Positions 11,019 through 20,743 of a stretch of 64,000 nucleotides of DNA are shown piece by piece. The notes beneath the pieces were generated by a model. That model ran no database searches. It had not been told where the DNA came from and was given only the letters and a program-made list of their open reading frames with translations. The stretch lies in NCBI RefSeq assembly GCF_004794105.1, contig NZ_SRYR01000011.1:21265-85264 (forward strand), in the 5' to 3' direction. The position numbers and the translations under genes were made by a program. How positions within the stretch are numbered: the first letter of the stretch is position 1; each line of letters starts with the position of its first letter. The DNA comes from Clostridium sartagoforme (GTDB taxonomy: Bacteria; Bacillota; Clostridia; Clostridiales; Clostridiaceae).

Positions 11019-14000
11019 CTAGCCAACTACAACTACTGTCATATTTAGTTTTTCACCATTTATAACAGTTTCAGTATAATCAGCATCTTCATTTACTGCA
11101 ATTTCTTGAGTTAATGTTTCCCTCTTTATTACATCTGCATATTTATTGATAACATCAAGTAGCATATCGTTATTTGCAACAAATAGCTTAATCTTATCAG
11201 CAACTTCAAAACCCTTTTCTTTTCTCATGTTTTGGATCTTTGAAATAATTTCTCTTATTTGTCCTTCTTCTTTTAACTCTTCTGTAATAGTAGTATCAAG
11301 AACAACTCCAATTTGGCCTTCTCCAGCAAAAGCATATCCTTCTAAACCTTGCATAGTAACTAATACACTTTCACTATTTAATACTATTTCAGTTCCATCA
11401 ACATTGATAGTTTCAGTTCCACCACTTTGTAGTTTTTGAGCTAATTCCATTTGGTTTCTTGCTGCTATTTCTTTTCTTATTCCAGGAATTAATTTACCAT
11501 ATTGTCTACCAAGTACAGGTAAGTTAGGCTTAATTTCAAAGTTAACATATTGTGATAAGTCAGCTCCAAATTCTACTGCCTTTATGTTAAGCTCATCTTT
11601 TATAATATCTCCATAGTACGCTGGAATAGCATCTGTAGATAATAACATCTTAGAAAGTGGCTGTCTATTCTTAATGTTAGCACCGTTTCTTGCACTTCTT
11701 CCAAGCTTAACTATTGTATAAGCTAATTCCATTTCCTTTTCTAAGTTCTTATCTATAGCATCTTCAGAAACTTCTGGCCATGCACATAGGTGTAAACTTT
11801 CTTCTGCTGAATTATCTAAACCTACTACTAAGTTTTGGTAAATTTCTTCTGTTACAAATGGTACAAACGGAGCAGCTACCTTTATTAAAGTAGTTAATAC
11901 TCTATATAGTGTAACATAAGCACCTATCTTGTCATCAGTTAAATCTTCAGCCCAGTATCTTGCTCTATTTCTTCTTACATACCAGTTTGATAGCTCATCT
12001 GTAAAATCTTCTATAATTAAAGCAGCTTGAGTTATTTGGTATGAAGCTAAGTTTTCATCAACTTCTTTTATTACTGTGTTAAGCTTAGACATTATCCACT
12101 TATCCATTACATTTTCAGATTTAAAATCTTTATAATCTAATGGATTAAAGTTATCTAACTCAGCATATAACACGTAGAATGAATATACATTCCATAAAGT
12201 ACTTAAGAACTTTCTTTGAGCTTCTGAAACATCATCAACAGAGAATCTTGTTGGAAGCCAAGGAGCACTTGCAGTGTAGAAATGCCATCTTGTAGCATCT
12301 GCACCTTGTGAGTCTAGTACTTCAAATGGATCTACTACATTTCCCTTTGATTTTGACATCTTTAAGCCCTTCTTATCTAATACGTGGCCTAAAACTATAC
12401 AGTTTTCAAATGGGTTTCTGTCAAATATAGCTGTTGAAATAGCTAATAATGTATAGAACCAACCTCTTGTTTGGTCAACAGCTTCTGAAATAAATTGAGC
12501 TGGAAAGTTTTCTTCAAATAACTCTTTATTTTCAAATGGATAGTGCAATTGAGCAAATGGCATTGATCCTGAATCAAACCAACAGTCAATAACTTCAGCT
12601 GTTCTAGTCATTTCTTTACCACACTTAGAACACTTAAGCTTAACTCCATCTATATATGGTTTATGAAGTTCTATATCATCTGGAACATTAATTCCCTTTT
12701 CCTTTAAATCAGCTATACTTCCTACACATTCTCTGTGTCCGCATTCACATTCCCAAATTGGAAGTGGTGTACCCCAGTATCTATCTCTTGATATACCCCA
12801 GTCAATAACATTTTCTAAGAACTTACCAAATCTACCTGTTCTTATGTTATCTGGATACCAGTTAATTTTATCGTTATTTTCTAAAAGCTTATCTCTAAGC
12901 TTAGTCATTTCAACAAACCAGCTTTCTCTTGGATAGTAAAGAAGTGGTGTGTCACATCTCCAACAGTGTGGATATGAGTGAGTATGCTTTTCAGCTTTAA
13001 ATAGTTTATTATTTTCTTCTAAATACTTAACTATTGATTCATCACATTTCTTAACGAACTTTCCTGCCCATGGAGTTACTTCTGGAACGAAGTTACCACT
13101 AGCATCAACTAAGTTAATAAATCCAATTCCATTTTTCTTAGCAACAATGCTATCATCTTCACCATATGCTGGAGCTATATGAACTATACCAGTACCATCC
13201 GATAAAGTTACGTAGTCACCATGAATAACTTCAAAAGCTTTTCCATCAACTTTTCCAAATGGAAGTAATCTTTCATATTTAGTTCCTAGTAATTCAGTTC
13301 CCTTGAACTCTTTTACTACTTCATAATCTTCTCCTAAAACCTTTGGAGCTAATTCTTTTGCAATAACTAAAATTTCATCTTCAACTTTAGCTTCTATATA
13401 ATCATAAGCCTTGTTTACACATAATGCTAAGTTAGATGGTAAAGTCCAAGGAGTTGTTGTCCAAGCAAGTATATACTTATTTTCTTCTCCTTCAACTTTA
13501 AACTTAGCTATAGCAGTTAAGTCCTTAACATCCTTATAACCTTGTGAAACTTCATGAGAAGAAAGTCCAGTTCCACATCTTGGACAGTATGGCATTACCT
13601 TATGTCCCTTATATAAAAGTCCCTTTTCCCATAATTGATTTAATGCCCACCAAACAGATTCAATATATGAATTGTGATATGTAACATAAGGTTTTTCCAT
13701 ATCAACCCAATATCCAATTTGGTCAGTCATCTTTTCCCACATATTAACATAAGTGAATACTGAGTCCTTACATTCCTTAACGAACTTTTCAACTCCGTAT
13801 TCTTCTATTTGCTCTTTTCCTGAGATTCCAAGTTTCTTTTCTATCTCTAGCTCAACTGGAAGTCCATGAGTATCCCATCCAGCCTTTCTAATTACTTTGT
13901 ATCCCTTCATTACCTTATATCTTGGGATAATATCCTTCATAACTCTTGTTAATACGTGTCCTACGTGTGGTCTTCCATTTGCTGTTGGAGGCCCATCATA

Positions 14001-14129
14001 GAATGTAAAATACTCACCATCTTGGTTCATATCAAAGTTCTTCTTAATTACATTCTTAGCTTTCCAAAGGTCAGCTACTTCTTTTTCCATGCCTACAAAA
14101 CCCTTTGGTAATTCAACCTTTTTGTACAT
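11019..14129 (-). CDS. ileS: Isoleucyl-tRNA synthetase, type 2
   Basis: Charges tRNA-Ile in the cytoplasm. The 1036-aa class I synthetase has the HIGH signature in [20 protein letters not shown], the editing (CP1) insert with [15 protein letters not shown], two Cys-rich zinc-type segments ([13 protein letters not shown] with CSKCG), KMSKSKGN, and a long anticodon-binding C-terminus. Length over 1000 residues and [11 protein letters not shown] rather than PYANGNIHIGH put it in the type 2 (eukaryote-like) group, which is generally mupirocin-insensitive. GAAGGGAG precedes the ATG. It is controlled by the T-box at 14470-14750. Confidence 0.95.
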   Translation of the reverse strand: MYKKVELPKGFVGMEKEVADLWKAKNVIKKNFDMNQDGEYFTFYDGPPTANGRPHVGHVLTRVMKDIIPRYKVMKGYKVIRKAGWDTHGLPVELEIEKKLGISGKEQIEEYGVEKFVKECKDSVFTYVNMWEKMTDQIGYWVDMEKPYVTYHNSYIESVWWALNQLWEKGLLYKGHKVMPYCPRCGTGLSSHEVSQGYKDVKDLTAIAKFKVEGEENKYILAWTTTPWTLPSNLALCVNKAYDYIEAKVEDEILVIAKELAPKVLGEDYEVVKEFKGTELLGTKYERLLPFGKVDGKAFEVIHGDYVTLSDGTGIVHIAPAYGEDDSIVAKKNGIGFINLVDASGNFVPEVTPWAGKFVKKCDESIVKYLEENNKLFKAEKHTHSYPHCWRCDTPLLYYPRESWFVEMTKLRDKLLENNDKINWYPDNIRTGRFGKFLENVIDWGISRDRYWGTPLPIWECECGHRECVGSIADLKEKGINVPDDIELHKPYIDGVKLKCSKCGKEMTRTAEVIDCWFDSGSMPFAQLHYPFENKELFEENFPAQFISEAVDQTRGWFYTLLAISTAIFDRNPFENCIVLGHVLDKKGLKMSKSKGNVVDPFEVLDSQGADATRWHFYTASAPWLPTRFSVDDVSEAQRKFLSTLWNVYSFYVLYAELDNFNPLDYKDFKSENVMDKWIMSKLNTVIKEVDENLASYQITQAALIIEDFTDELSNWYVRRNRARYWAEDLTDDKIGAYVTLYRVLTTLIKVAAPFVPFVTEEIYQNLVVGLDNSAEESLHLCAWPEVSEDAIDKNLEKEMELAYTIVKLGRSARNGANIKNRQPLSKMLLSTDAIPAYYGDIIKDELNIKAVEFGADLSQYVNFEIKPNLPVLGRQYGKLIPGIRKEIAARNQMELAQKLQSGGTETINVDGTEIVLNSESVLVTMQGLEGYAFAGEGQIGVVLDTTITEELKEEGQIREIISKIQNMRKEKGFEVADKIKLFVANNDMLLDVINKYADVIKRETLTQEIAVNEDADYTETVINGEKLNMTVVVVG

Positions 14130-14197
14130 AATTAAACTCCCTTCTTGTGATTTAAACTCATTTAAAAGCTACTTTGCTTTCCTATTAATAAATTTAA

Positions 14198-14298
14198 TAT
14201 ATAAGCTTTCAATTAATGTAATTTACACTTTAAAATTATTTTTCACTCAAAATAATATAGGCACTTAAAATGTAGATTGTTTATTGAAACATATATAT
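14198..14298 (-). repeat. TATATA-ended intergenic repeat, copy 1 (ileS leader)
   Basis: About 100 bp with imperfect terminal inverted repeats (TATATAAGCTTTCAATTAA against TATATATGTTTCAATAAA). In reverse complement it matches the window-end copy (63911-64000) with a single visible difference. It lies between the T-box terminator and the ileS start, so it is transcribed as part of the leader. Confidence 0.8.
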
Positions 14299-14469
14299 TT
14301 GTTTTTAACAATTTTTATAAATAAAAAGTATAAATTATAATATTTAATGCTTTTTAGAAAGATCCAAATCACTAAAATATGATAATTCATACTTCAAAGA
14401 TATTGGTCACTTCATTATTATGTTAATACCCTTATTCTTTGCACTATATCCTTATTATATTTCCTAAAT

Positions 14470-14750
14470 ATAATAAAAAAACTTCGCCCACAATAGGACG
14501 AAGATTATTCGCTATACCACCTAAGGTTATAATTTCACTTATATTAATGAAATTAATAATTTCGAGCACTAACATACTCTATCTTTTAACGCAAGCTAAC
14601 GTGAAGACCTAATAAGCATTTTACCTTTCAGCCTCAAACTCCTAGGTGATTTTCCCTAATCTTATCTATGGTTTTGCACCTTCCAACCACTCTCTTAAAG
14701 AATCCAATTAAGTACTTTTCCTAATCATAGTTTTTATTTATAAAAGTCAT
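14470..14750 (-). promoter_or_regulatory. T-box riboswitch controlling ileS
   Basis: Leftward, TTAGGTGGTATAGCGAA (14524-14508) is a variant of the T-box sequence AGGGTGGNACCGCG that binds the uncharged tRNA acceptor end. It leads into a terminator: CTTCGTCC (14502-14495 region) pairs with GGGCGAAG (14488-14481) and a U7 run follows (14480-14474). The upstream 200 bases form the stem I region; ATC (14650-14648) in GAAAATCACC is a plausible Ile specifier. High uncharged tRNA-Ile should permit readthrough into ileS. The distance to the ileS ATG (about 340 bases) is unusually long because a repeat element lies between. Confidence 0.85.
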
Positions 14751-14847
14751 CTATGCTTTCGATTAATGTAATTTGATTTAATAATTATTTATCACTTAAA
14801 ATAATATAAATTCTCAAAATGTACATTAATTACTGAAACATATATAT
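14751..14847 (-). repeat. TATATA-ended intergenic repeat, copy 2 (upstream of T-box)
   Basis: Same orientation as the copy at 14198-14298: GCTTTCGATTAATGTAATTT ... AAAATGTACATTAATTACTG, ending in AAACATATATA. More divergent than copies 1 and 7. Together the two copies bracket the T-box leader. Confidence 0.7.
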
Positions 14848-14985
14848 TATTCTACTACAAAGTAAATTAATATAAAAGTATATATATGAGAATATTTTAA
14901 TAAATTTAAAGAAAAATATCAATATATTTCTAAATGTTAGCCATCTTGATAGTCGAAACTAATTAATAATTTTTATCAATTAGTA

Positions 14986-15014
14986 TTGACTTTCTATAGC
15001 AATCCACATATAAT
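14986..15014 (+). promoter_or_regulatory. Promoter of the [2Fe-2S] protein gene
   Basis: TTGACT (14986-14991), 17 nt, TATAAT (15009-15014), 86 bases before the start codon. No operator was recognised. Confidence 0.75.
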
Positions 15015-15099
15015 ATAATCATAAAGAATAAATATTAAAAATTTATTTTTTATCCCCTTTATTTTCCTTAATCTATTCTTATATTAGGAGGAAAGATAA

Positions 15100-15318
15100 A
15101 TGGAAAATAACTTAAACGAACAAGTCCTTGATAAGCTTACTAAAGTTTGTACTTGCAAGGCAATACCAAGATCCAAAATTAAAGATGCAATCAAAGCCGG
15201 AGCTCATACTGTATCAGAAGTTTCTAAGGCAACGGGAGCTTGTACAGGTGGGTGCAGAGGCTACAGATGTACCCCTACAATCCAAAATTTGATTGAGAAG
15301 CATCTGGAAAATAACTAA
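15100..15318 (+). CDS. BFD-like [2Fe-2S]-binding protein
   Basis: A 72-aa protein with the BFD-like Fer2 domain. Cys residues lie in VCTCKAIPRSKIKDAI near residue 19 and in GACTGGCRGYRCTPTI near 50. This C-x-C...C-x3-C-x4-C arrangement is that of bacterioferritin-associated ferredoxin and the central NirB/NifU domain. It probably acts in electron transfer or iron release, but no ferritin gene is near. AGGAGGA precedes the ATG. Monocistronic, with its own promoter and terminators. Confidence 0.8.
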   Translation: MENNLNEQVLDKLTKVCTCKAIPRSKIKDAIKAGAHTVSEVSKATGACTGGCRGYRCTPTIQNLIEKHLENN

Positions 15319-15394
15319 TATAGTTCCCCCAAACTATATTAGCATATAGATTATATCTCCCCTAAAACCACCTGCTATGGAAACAGGTGGTTTT
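15315..15394 (+). terminator. Two hairpins after the [2Fe-2S] gene
   Basis: An 11-bp hairpin overlaps the stop codon (15315-15325/15332-15342, loop CCCCCA). A textbook terminator follows: 11-bp stem 15364-15374/15384-15394 then a U-run. The second can also serve leftward transcripts. Confidence 0.85.
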
Positions 15395-15448
15395 TTTATG
15401 CAAAAAATAAATAGAGCTGCATTACAACAACCCTATAAATCTAATTTT

Positions 15449-15625
15449 TTAAAATATCTTCATTGATATTCCATAACTTTTGAAACTATCTTTTGATAAA
15501 TTAATATGTTTTAATTCCTTGTCTTCCTCTTTTTTAAGACTTGATGTGTTAAATTCTATCATTGCTTCTTCAAAGTATTTTTTTATTCTCTTTGGCGTAG
15601 GTATAATAATAGCCTTAAATATCAT
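15449..15625 (-). CDS. Small basic protein downstream of glycerate kinase
   Basis: A 58-aa frame (MIFKAIIIPTPKRIKKYF at the start, ...SYGISMKIF at the end) with GGAG 6 nt before its ATG, lying 27 bases after the glycerate kinase stop in the same direction. Charged and Lys-rich with a short hydrophobic N-terminus; no family recognised. The ribosome binding site and position suggest a real cotranscribed gene. Confidence 0.5.
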   Translation of the reverse strand: MIFKAIIIPTPKRIKKYFEEAMIEFNTSSLKKEEDKELKHINLSKDSFKSYGISMKIF

Positions 15626-15651
15626 AAAAATCTCCTAAAAATTTATCTACA

Positions 15652-16794
15652 TTATAATATACTGTGTTTTATTGCAATTATTCTTACTATATTTTCTGTA
15701 GCTACCGCTAAATTGTTTTTTCCTTCTTTTAAGGCCTTATCTAATTCCATTACTCCTGGAGTTATACCTACTATGGAATCTATACCAAGAGAATAAAGTT
15801 CATTAATTTCCTTGCCAATCTTCCCTGCAAAAGCTATTACTGGAATATTATATTTCTTAGCTAAAGTAGCAACACCAGCTGGTGTTTTCCCAAACTTAGT
15901 TTGAAAATCTATACTTCCTTCACCTGTGAATACGAAGTCTGCACCTTTTAACTTATCTTCTAATCTTGAATATTCTATTACAGTATCTATACCTGGCTTT
16001 ACTTCACCATTACAAAACCCTATCAGTGCAGCTCCTAAGCCTCCTGCAGCTCCAGCGCCTTGTATATTATCTATATCTTTTCCTATTATTTTTCTAGATA
16101 TATTAGCAAAATGTTTTAGATTTTCATCAAGAATTTTTACAATTTCATCATTTGCACCCTTTTGCCTACCAAATACTTCACTTGCTCCTTCAGGTCCAGT
16201 AAGAGGATTCTTTACATCACAGGCTATTTCTATTTTAGTACTTAATATTCTTTTATCTAAATTAGAAATATCTATAGATGATATTTTTCTTAATTCTCCT
16301 CCGCCATAGGAAACTTCATTGTTTTCCTTATCTTTAAATCTAACTCCTAAGGCTTGAAGCATTCCTACCCCGGCATCATTAGTAGCACTTCCTCCTAGCC
16401 CTATAAGTATTCTATCAACATCTTTATCTAAGGCTTCCTTTATTAATTCTCCTGTTCCAAAACTTGTAGTTATTAGCGGGCTCCTATTATCTTTATCTAC
16501 TAAATGTAATCCACTAGCTTCAGCCATTTCAATTATAGCTGTTTTTTTATCTCCTAAAATTCCAAACCTTGCCCTAACCTTATTTCCTAATGGAGCAACA
16601 ACATCTTTATAATAAATTTCTCCATTTGTAGCATCAACCAATGCATCTAAAGTTCCCTCTCCTCCATCTCCCATGGGGGCATGAACTATTTCTATTTCAT
16701 TTATTACTCTCTTTATTCCCTTTTCCATGGCTAAACAAGCCTCTTTTGCAGTCATACTTTCTTTAAAAGAATCAGGTGCTAATACTATCTTCAT
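15652..16794 (-). CDS. glxK: Glycerate kinase
   Basis: Phosphorylates D-glycerate (2- or 3-position depending on subtype) to feed glycolysis. The 380-aa member of the GlxK/GarK family has an N-terminal IVLAPDSFKESMTA, the MGDGGEGTLDAL segment, GLGGSATNDAGVGMLQALG, GAAGGLGAAL and FTGEGSIDFQTKFGKTPAGV. Full length. Stands alone except for the small downstream gene; no transporter or reductase of glycerate catabolism adjoins it, so its physiological source of glycerate is unclear. The gene symbol is by family. Confidence 0.9.
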   Translation of the reverse strand: MKIVLAPDSFKESMTAKEACLAMEKGIKRVINEIEIVHAPMGDGGEGTLDALVDATNGEIYYKDVVAPLGNKVRARFGILGDKKTAIIEMAEASGLHLVDKDNRSPLITTSFGTGELIKEALDKDVDRILIGLGGSATNDAGVGMLQALGVRFKDKENNEVSYGGGELRKISSIDISNLDKRILSTKIEIACDVKNPLTGPEGASEVFGRQKGANDEIVKILDENLKHFANISRKIIGKDIDNIQGAGAAGGLGAALIGFCNGEVKPGIDTVIEYSRLEDKLKGADFVFTGEGSIDFQTKFGKTPAGVATLAKKYNIPVIAFAGKIGKEINELYSLGIDSIVGITPGVMELDKALKEGKNNLAVATENIVRIIAIKHSIL

Positions 16795-17025
16795 ACTTCT
16801 TCTCCACTCAACATAATAGTTACTAATTTAAAAATCATTATTTATTATTGTTAAATAACTTATAATAATTTTTATCTGCTAACTATATAATTAAATATTT
16901 TATCTACTTATAATTTTATACAAGATCTATATATTTATTTTATCATTATTATATCTATAAATATCTATACTTAATTCCTAATTGTGATATAATTTTATAG
17001 AACTTATTCAGGAAGGAGCTATATT

Positions 17026-18201
17026 ATGGCAAGTAAGTTTTATTTACATAAAGGAAAAAATAAGAGAGCTGAACAAGGCAGACCTTGGATATATATTGAT
17101 GAGATAAATGAATATGATGGTGACTATGAAAATGGTGATATAGTTGAAGTTTATAACCATAAAGGATTCTTTATAGGTAAAGGCTATATTAACGATAGAA
17201 GTAAAATAACAATTAGAATAATGACTAGAAATATAGAAGAAGAAATTGATTATGATTTCTTTAAAAGAAGATTTGAAGCTGCCTATGATTACAGAAAAAC
17301 TGTTATAGACACTTCTTCTTGTAGACTTATCTTTGGTGAAGCTGACTTTTTACCAGGTCTTACAGTAGATAAATTTGAAGATTACTATGTAATTCAAATA
17401 TCTACATTAGGAATGGATCAGTATAGAGATATTGTAGTAAAAATATTAGTTAATGAATTTGGAGCTAAAGGTGTTTATGAAAGAAGTGATATTAAGACTA
17501 GAGAAATCGAAGGTCTTGAGCAAACTAAAGGCTTCTTAACTGAACCTTTTGATACTAATATTGAAATTATTGAAAATGGTGTTAAATACATAGTTGATTT
17601 AGAAAATGGTCAAAAAACAGGTTTCTTCCTAGACCAAAAAGAAAATAGAGCAGCTATGCATAGAATTTGTAAGGGCAGAGATGTATTAGATTGCTTTACT
17701 CATACTGGATCTTTTGCATTAAATGCAGGAATAGCTGGCGCTAAATCTGTTTTAGGTATTGATGTATCTCAACATGCCATAGATTGTGCTACAAGAAATG
17801 CAGAACTTAACAACTTGCAAGATACTGTTAAATTTGAGTGTCATAATGCTTTTAATGTTCTTGGCGATTGGTCAAGAGAAGGTAGACAATTTGATGTGGT
17901 TATTTTAGATCCACCAGCTTTTACTAAATCAAGGAATACAATTAATGCTGCTATTAGAGGATATAAAGAAATAAACCTTAGAGGTTTAAAAATGGTTAAA
18001 CCAGGCGGCTACTTTGCAACTTGTTCTTGTTCACATTATATGAGTGAAGAACAATTAAAGAAAACAGTTCTAGAAGCAGCTCATGATGCTAGAAGAACCT
18101 TAAGACAAGTAGAAGTAAGAACTCAAAGTTCAGACCATCCAATATTATGGGGTTCTGATGAATCTTATTATTTAAAGTTCTTCATATTCCAAGTAGTTTA
18201 A
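17026..18201 (+). CDS. rlmI: 23S rRNA (cytosine-C5) methyltransferase, RlmI family
   Basis: SAM-dependent methyltransferase of the RlmI/YwbD type. The 391-aa protein has an N-terminal PUA domain (about 1-80), an N-terminal substrate domain with GEADFLPGLTVDKFEDYYV, GQKTGFFLDQKENR, the SAM-binding VLDCFTHTGSFALNAG, and motif IV ILDPPAFTKS followed by CSCSHYM. AAGGAGCT precedes the ATG. RlmI modifies C1962 of 23S rRNA in E. coli; the exact target here is inferred. Monocistronic. Confidence 0.88.
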   Translation: MASKFYLHKGKNKRAEQGRPWIYIDEINEYDGDYENGDIVEVYNHKGFFIGKGYINDRSKITIRIMTRNIEEEIDYDFFKRRFEAAYDYRKTVIDTSSCRLIFGEADFLPGLTVDKFEDYYVIQISTLGMDQYRDIVVKILVNEFGAKGVYERSDIKTREIEGLEQTKGFLTEPFDTNIEIIENGVKYIVDLENGQKTGFFLDQKENRAAMHRICKGRDVLDCFTHTGSFALNAGIAGAKSVLGIDVSQHAIDCATRNAELNNLQDTVKFECHNAFNVLGDWSREGRQFDVVILDPPAFTKSRNTINAAIRGYKEINLRGLKMVKPGGYFATCSCSHYMSEEQLKKTVLEAAHDARRTLRQVEVRTQSSDHPILWGSDESYYLKFFIFQVV

Positions 18202-18229
18202 ACTCAATGAAGTAAATTCACCTTAATAT

Positions 18230-18260
18230 AAAGGGTCTGTTTCATTAGAACAGACCCTTT
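18230..18260 (+). terminator. rlmI terminator
   Basis: A perfect 12-bp stem (18230-18241/18249-18260, AAAGGGTCTGTT) with a 7-nt loop and a following U-run. Confidence 0.88.
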
Positions 18261-18357
18261 TTTAATTAACAATTAACAGTTAACAATTATTGATGTAATT
18301 CTTTCAGAATCACTAAAAATTATTTATTTTTAATTTTTCACTGTGCTGCAAGCACCT

Positions 18358-18894
18358 TTATATTAATCCCTTTTCTTCAAAATAAGCTTCTACTTCAAGC
18401 CAATTATTTACACGAATATAATCGTAATCCTTATCTAAATTATGATAAGCTGAAAATAATAATCCCTTGCCAGAAAAAACTCTTAAATTTTCAAGTGAAT
18501 CATCAATTAAATAATCTGTATTAATAATAGACTTATCACCACAAAAAACATAATGCTTCTGATCAATAAATGGAAAATTACTTTTCAACCAATCAATTTT
18601 TCCATGAATGCTATTAGAAAAATGCATAGCTGCTGTTACAATAAATATTTCATGCTTCTTTGCTAAGCGTTCAATAACTCTCTTAGAATCTGGCATAACC
18701 TTCATATCTCTGAAAAAATCAGCATTATTCCTTATGAACACCATAGCGTCCTCATATTCAGGATACTTTTGTGTTACATATCCATTACCAACCTCTTCTT
18801 GAGTAACCTCTTTATTAAATAACTTATTAAATGTTCGCAAATCCTTCTCAGAAAAATCTGCAATTACCTCGTCCATATCTATGGCAATCCTCAT
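18358..18894 (-). CDS. 5'(3')-deoxyribonucleotidase, HAD family (NT5C type)
   Basis: Dephosphorylates (deoxy)nucleoside monophosphates. The 178-aa protein has the HAD motifs: nucleophile and acid Asp in IAIDMDEVIADF, motif II Thr in IFIVTAAM, motif III Lys in CGDKSII and the metal-binding pair in DYLIDDSLENL. The VMPDSKRVIERL and W-rich C-terminus match the NT5C/YorS group. A purine-rich TTGCAAATGAGG start region lacks a strong ribosome binding site, with AAGGGGGATTAC upstream as the best candidate. Not in an operon. Confidence 0.8.
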   Translation of the reverse strand: MRIAIDMDEVIADFSEKDLRTFNKLFNKEVTQEEVGNGYVTQKYPEYEDAMVFIRNNADFFRDMKVMPDSKRVIERLAKKHEIFIVTAAMHFSNSIHGKIDWLKSNFPFIDQKHYVFCGDKSIINTDYLIDDSLENLRVFSGKGLLFSAYHNLDKDYDYIRVNNWLEVEAYFEEKGLI

Positions 18895-19017
18895 TTGTAA
18901 TCCCCCTTACCTTTTTATTATGAATTAACACTTATATAATAACTTATAATAAAGGAAAATTAAACCACACGTAAAATGTTTTCATAACTTGATTATCTTT
19001 GCGATTATATTAGCATT

Positions 19018-19575
19018 TTATGACACATAGTCTTCAGCAAGGATTCCATACATAGAGTAATCGCATATACCTTGATTATTTATATCAGCTTGTCTCATTG
19101 TTCCTTCATATTTCATTCCACATTTCATCATTACCTTGCCTGAATTAGGATTATTAGGGTCATGTCTAGATTCTACCCTATTTGCCCCGACTTCCTTAAT
19201 CAAATAATGAATTACAGCTTTTAATGCTTCTGAAGTCACACCTTTATTCCACCATTTTCTACTAATGCAATAGCCTATATGAAACATATTTATTTCTTCA
19301 TCTTTATCTACTACACTAATACATCCTATAGGTTCATTACCATTTTCTTTTAAGGTAATTGCCCATTGATAAAAGTCATCTTTATCATAACTATTTACCC
19401 AAGCTTTAAGGACGCCTTCTGTTACCTCTACATCTTTATGAGGAGGCCACGTTAAAAACTTAGCAACCTCTGGATCAGATGTCCAATTCTTATAAGCAGC
19501 TTCTGCATCTTCTACTTTAAATTTTCTTAAAATTAATCTTTCAGTCTCAATGGTCTTCGTTCCTAAATTTTTCAT
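19018..19575 (-). CDS. GNAT N-acetyltransferase, RimJ/RimL type
   Basis: A 185-aa acetyltransferase of the RimJ/RimL (Acetyltransf_3) group. It starts IETERLILRKFKVEDA, has the central PIGCISVVD strand, the acetyl-CoA loop region HIGYCISRKWWNKGV, then NSGKVMMKCGMKYEG. Substrate unknown: such enzymes acetylate protein N-termini, antibiotics or small amines. Upstream lies an ABC exporter in the same direction with about 90 bases between; functional linkage is possible but not shown. Confidence 0.8.
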   Translation of the reverse strand: MKNLGTKTIETERLILRKFKVEDAEAAYKNWTSDPEVAKFLTWPPHKDVEVTEGVLKAWVNSYDKDDFYQWAITLKENGNEPIGCISVVDKDEEINMFHIGYCISRKWWNKGVTSEALKAVIHYLIKEVGANRVESRHDPNNPNSGKVMMKCGMKYEGTMRQADINNQGICDYSMYGILAEDYVS

Positions 19576-19668
19576 AAATTTACCTCAAATCTAATTATTT
19601 TTATGAGTAATTCACTCTTCTACAAGAATTTTCAATATTAAACAAATATTTTATAAGCTAACGAAAAT

Positions 19669-20742
19669 TTATAGTCTTCTGTATTTTTTTAGGGCTATCG
19701 AGTTTAATATAATAAACACTATTGCATAAACAGTTAAAATTAATAAATCCAATGATATATCACTTAAAGATGAACCTCTAAGAACCACCCCTGTTAATGC
19801 ATCCGCTGCATAAGTTAATGGAAATACCTTTGATAATCCTTGTATCCATATCGGAGACTCTCTTAATGAAAATAGTCCACAAAATAATATTTGAGGAACA
19901 ATCACTATTGGTACAAACTGTATTAATTGAAATTCATTTTTTGCAAAGGTTGAAAGCAAAGTTCCTAAAGAAAGTGAGCCAGCAGCCAACAATATATTTA
20001 TTAAGAGGACTAGTAAAGGACTTCCTTTAACAGTTATTCCAAGTACATATATCATAAAAATTTGTATAAGTATTGTTTGTATAATTACAAATACTCCAAA
20101 TCCTAAGAAGTATCCCATTACTATTTCCATTCTCTTTATTGGAGTAGCCATTAATCTTTCTAAGGTTCCACTTATTCTTTCTCTTAAGAAGGCTATACCT
20201 GCTAATAAGAATACAAAGAAAAATATAAAAAAACCCATCATCATTGGTGCTATAGAATCGAATGTAGTCATATCAGATGACCCATTTATATAGCTAAACT
20301 CATTATCTAACATCCTAATACCCATTTTAGATAAATTTTCATTTCCTGATATCATATCCTTAGAATAATTACTAAAAGCAGTAGAAACAGCCTTTTGTAC
20401 AGCTGAATTTATACTCATTTCACTTCCTTCTACTATTGTTATTAAATCTTCATTCTCCATTTGAATTAAGGCATCGTACTCTCTATCTTTTATTTTTTCT
20501 ATTAAAGATTCTTCTGAATCACTACTTTCATAGACTTCGCCTTGATTTTTCATCTCATCAATTAATGCTATTGGAATATTACTATTACTATCAATAAGTA
20601 ATTTAGGATTATCAATTGTGGAATTCAATATTATATTGAATAAAGTAAGTACAAAGATTGGAGCTATAAATAGTAATGCTAAGGATCTTTTATCACCAAT
20701 AATTTGCTTAACTATTCTTTTGGCTACAGTAAAAGTTCTCAT
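19669..20742 (-). CDS. ABC-2 type exporter permease
   Basis: Membrane subunit partnered with the ATPase just upstream. Architecture: one N-terminal membrane helix, a large extracytoplasmic region (about residues 50-180), then five helices in the C-terminal half, including FRERISGTLERLMATPIKR-like sequence (FLRERISGTLERLMATPIKR) typical of the YhfP/drug-export ABC-2 group. I start at ATG 20742, one base after the ATPase stop, because GGGGATGAG upstream gives correct spacing; ATG 20751 and longer starts are in frame. Substrate unknown (multidrug, lipid or peptide). Confidence 0.8.
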   Translation of the reverse strand: MRTFTVAKRIVKQIIGDKRSLALLFIAPIFVLTLFNIILNSTIDNPKLLIDSNSNIPIALIDEMKNQGEVYESSDSEESLIEKIKDREYDALIQMENEDLITIVEGSEMSINSAVQKAVSTAFSNYSKDMISGNENLSKMGIRMLDNEFSYINGSSDMTTFDSIAPMMMGFFIFFFVFLLAGIAFLRERISGTLERLMATPIKRMEIVMGYFLGFGVFVIIQTILIQIFMIYVLGITVKGSPLLVLLINILLAAGSLSLGTLLSTFAKNEFQLIQFVPIVIVPQILFCGLFSLRESPIWIQGLSKVFPLTYAADALTGVVLRGSSLSDISLDLLILTVYAIVFIILNSIALKKYRRL

Positions 20743-20743
20743 C

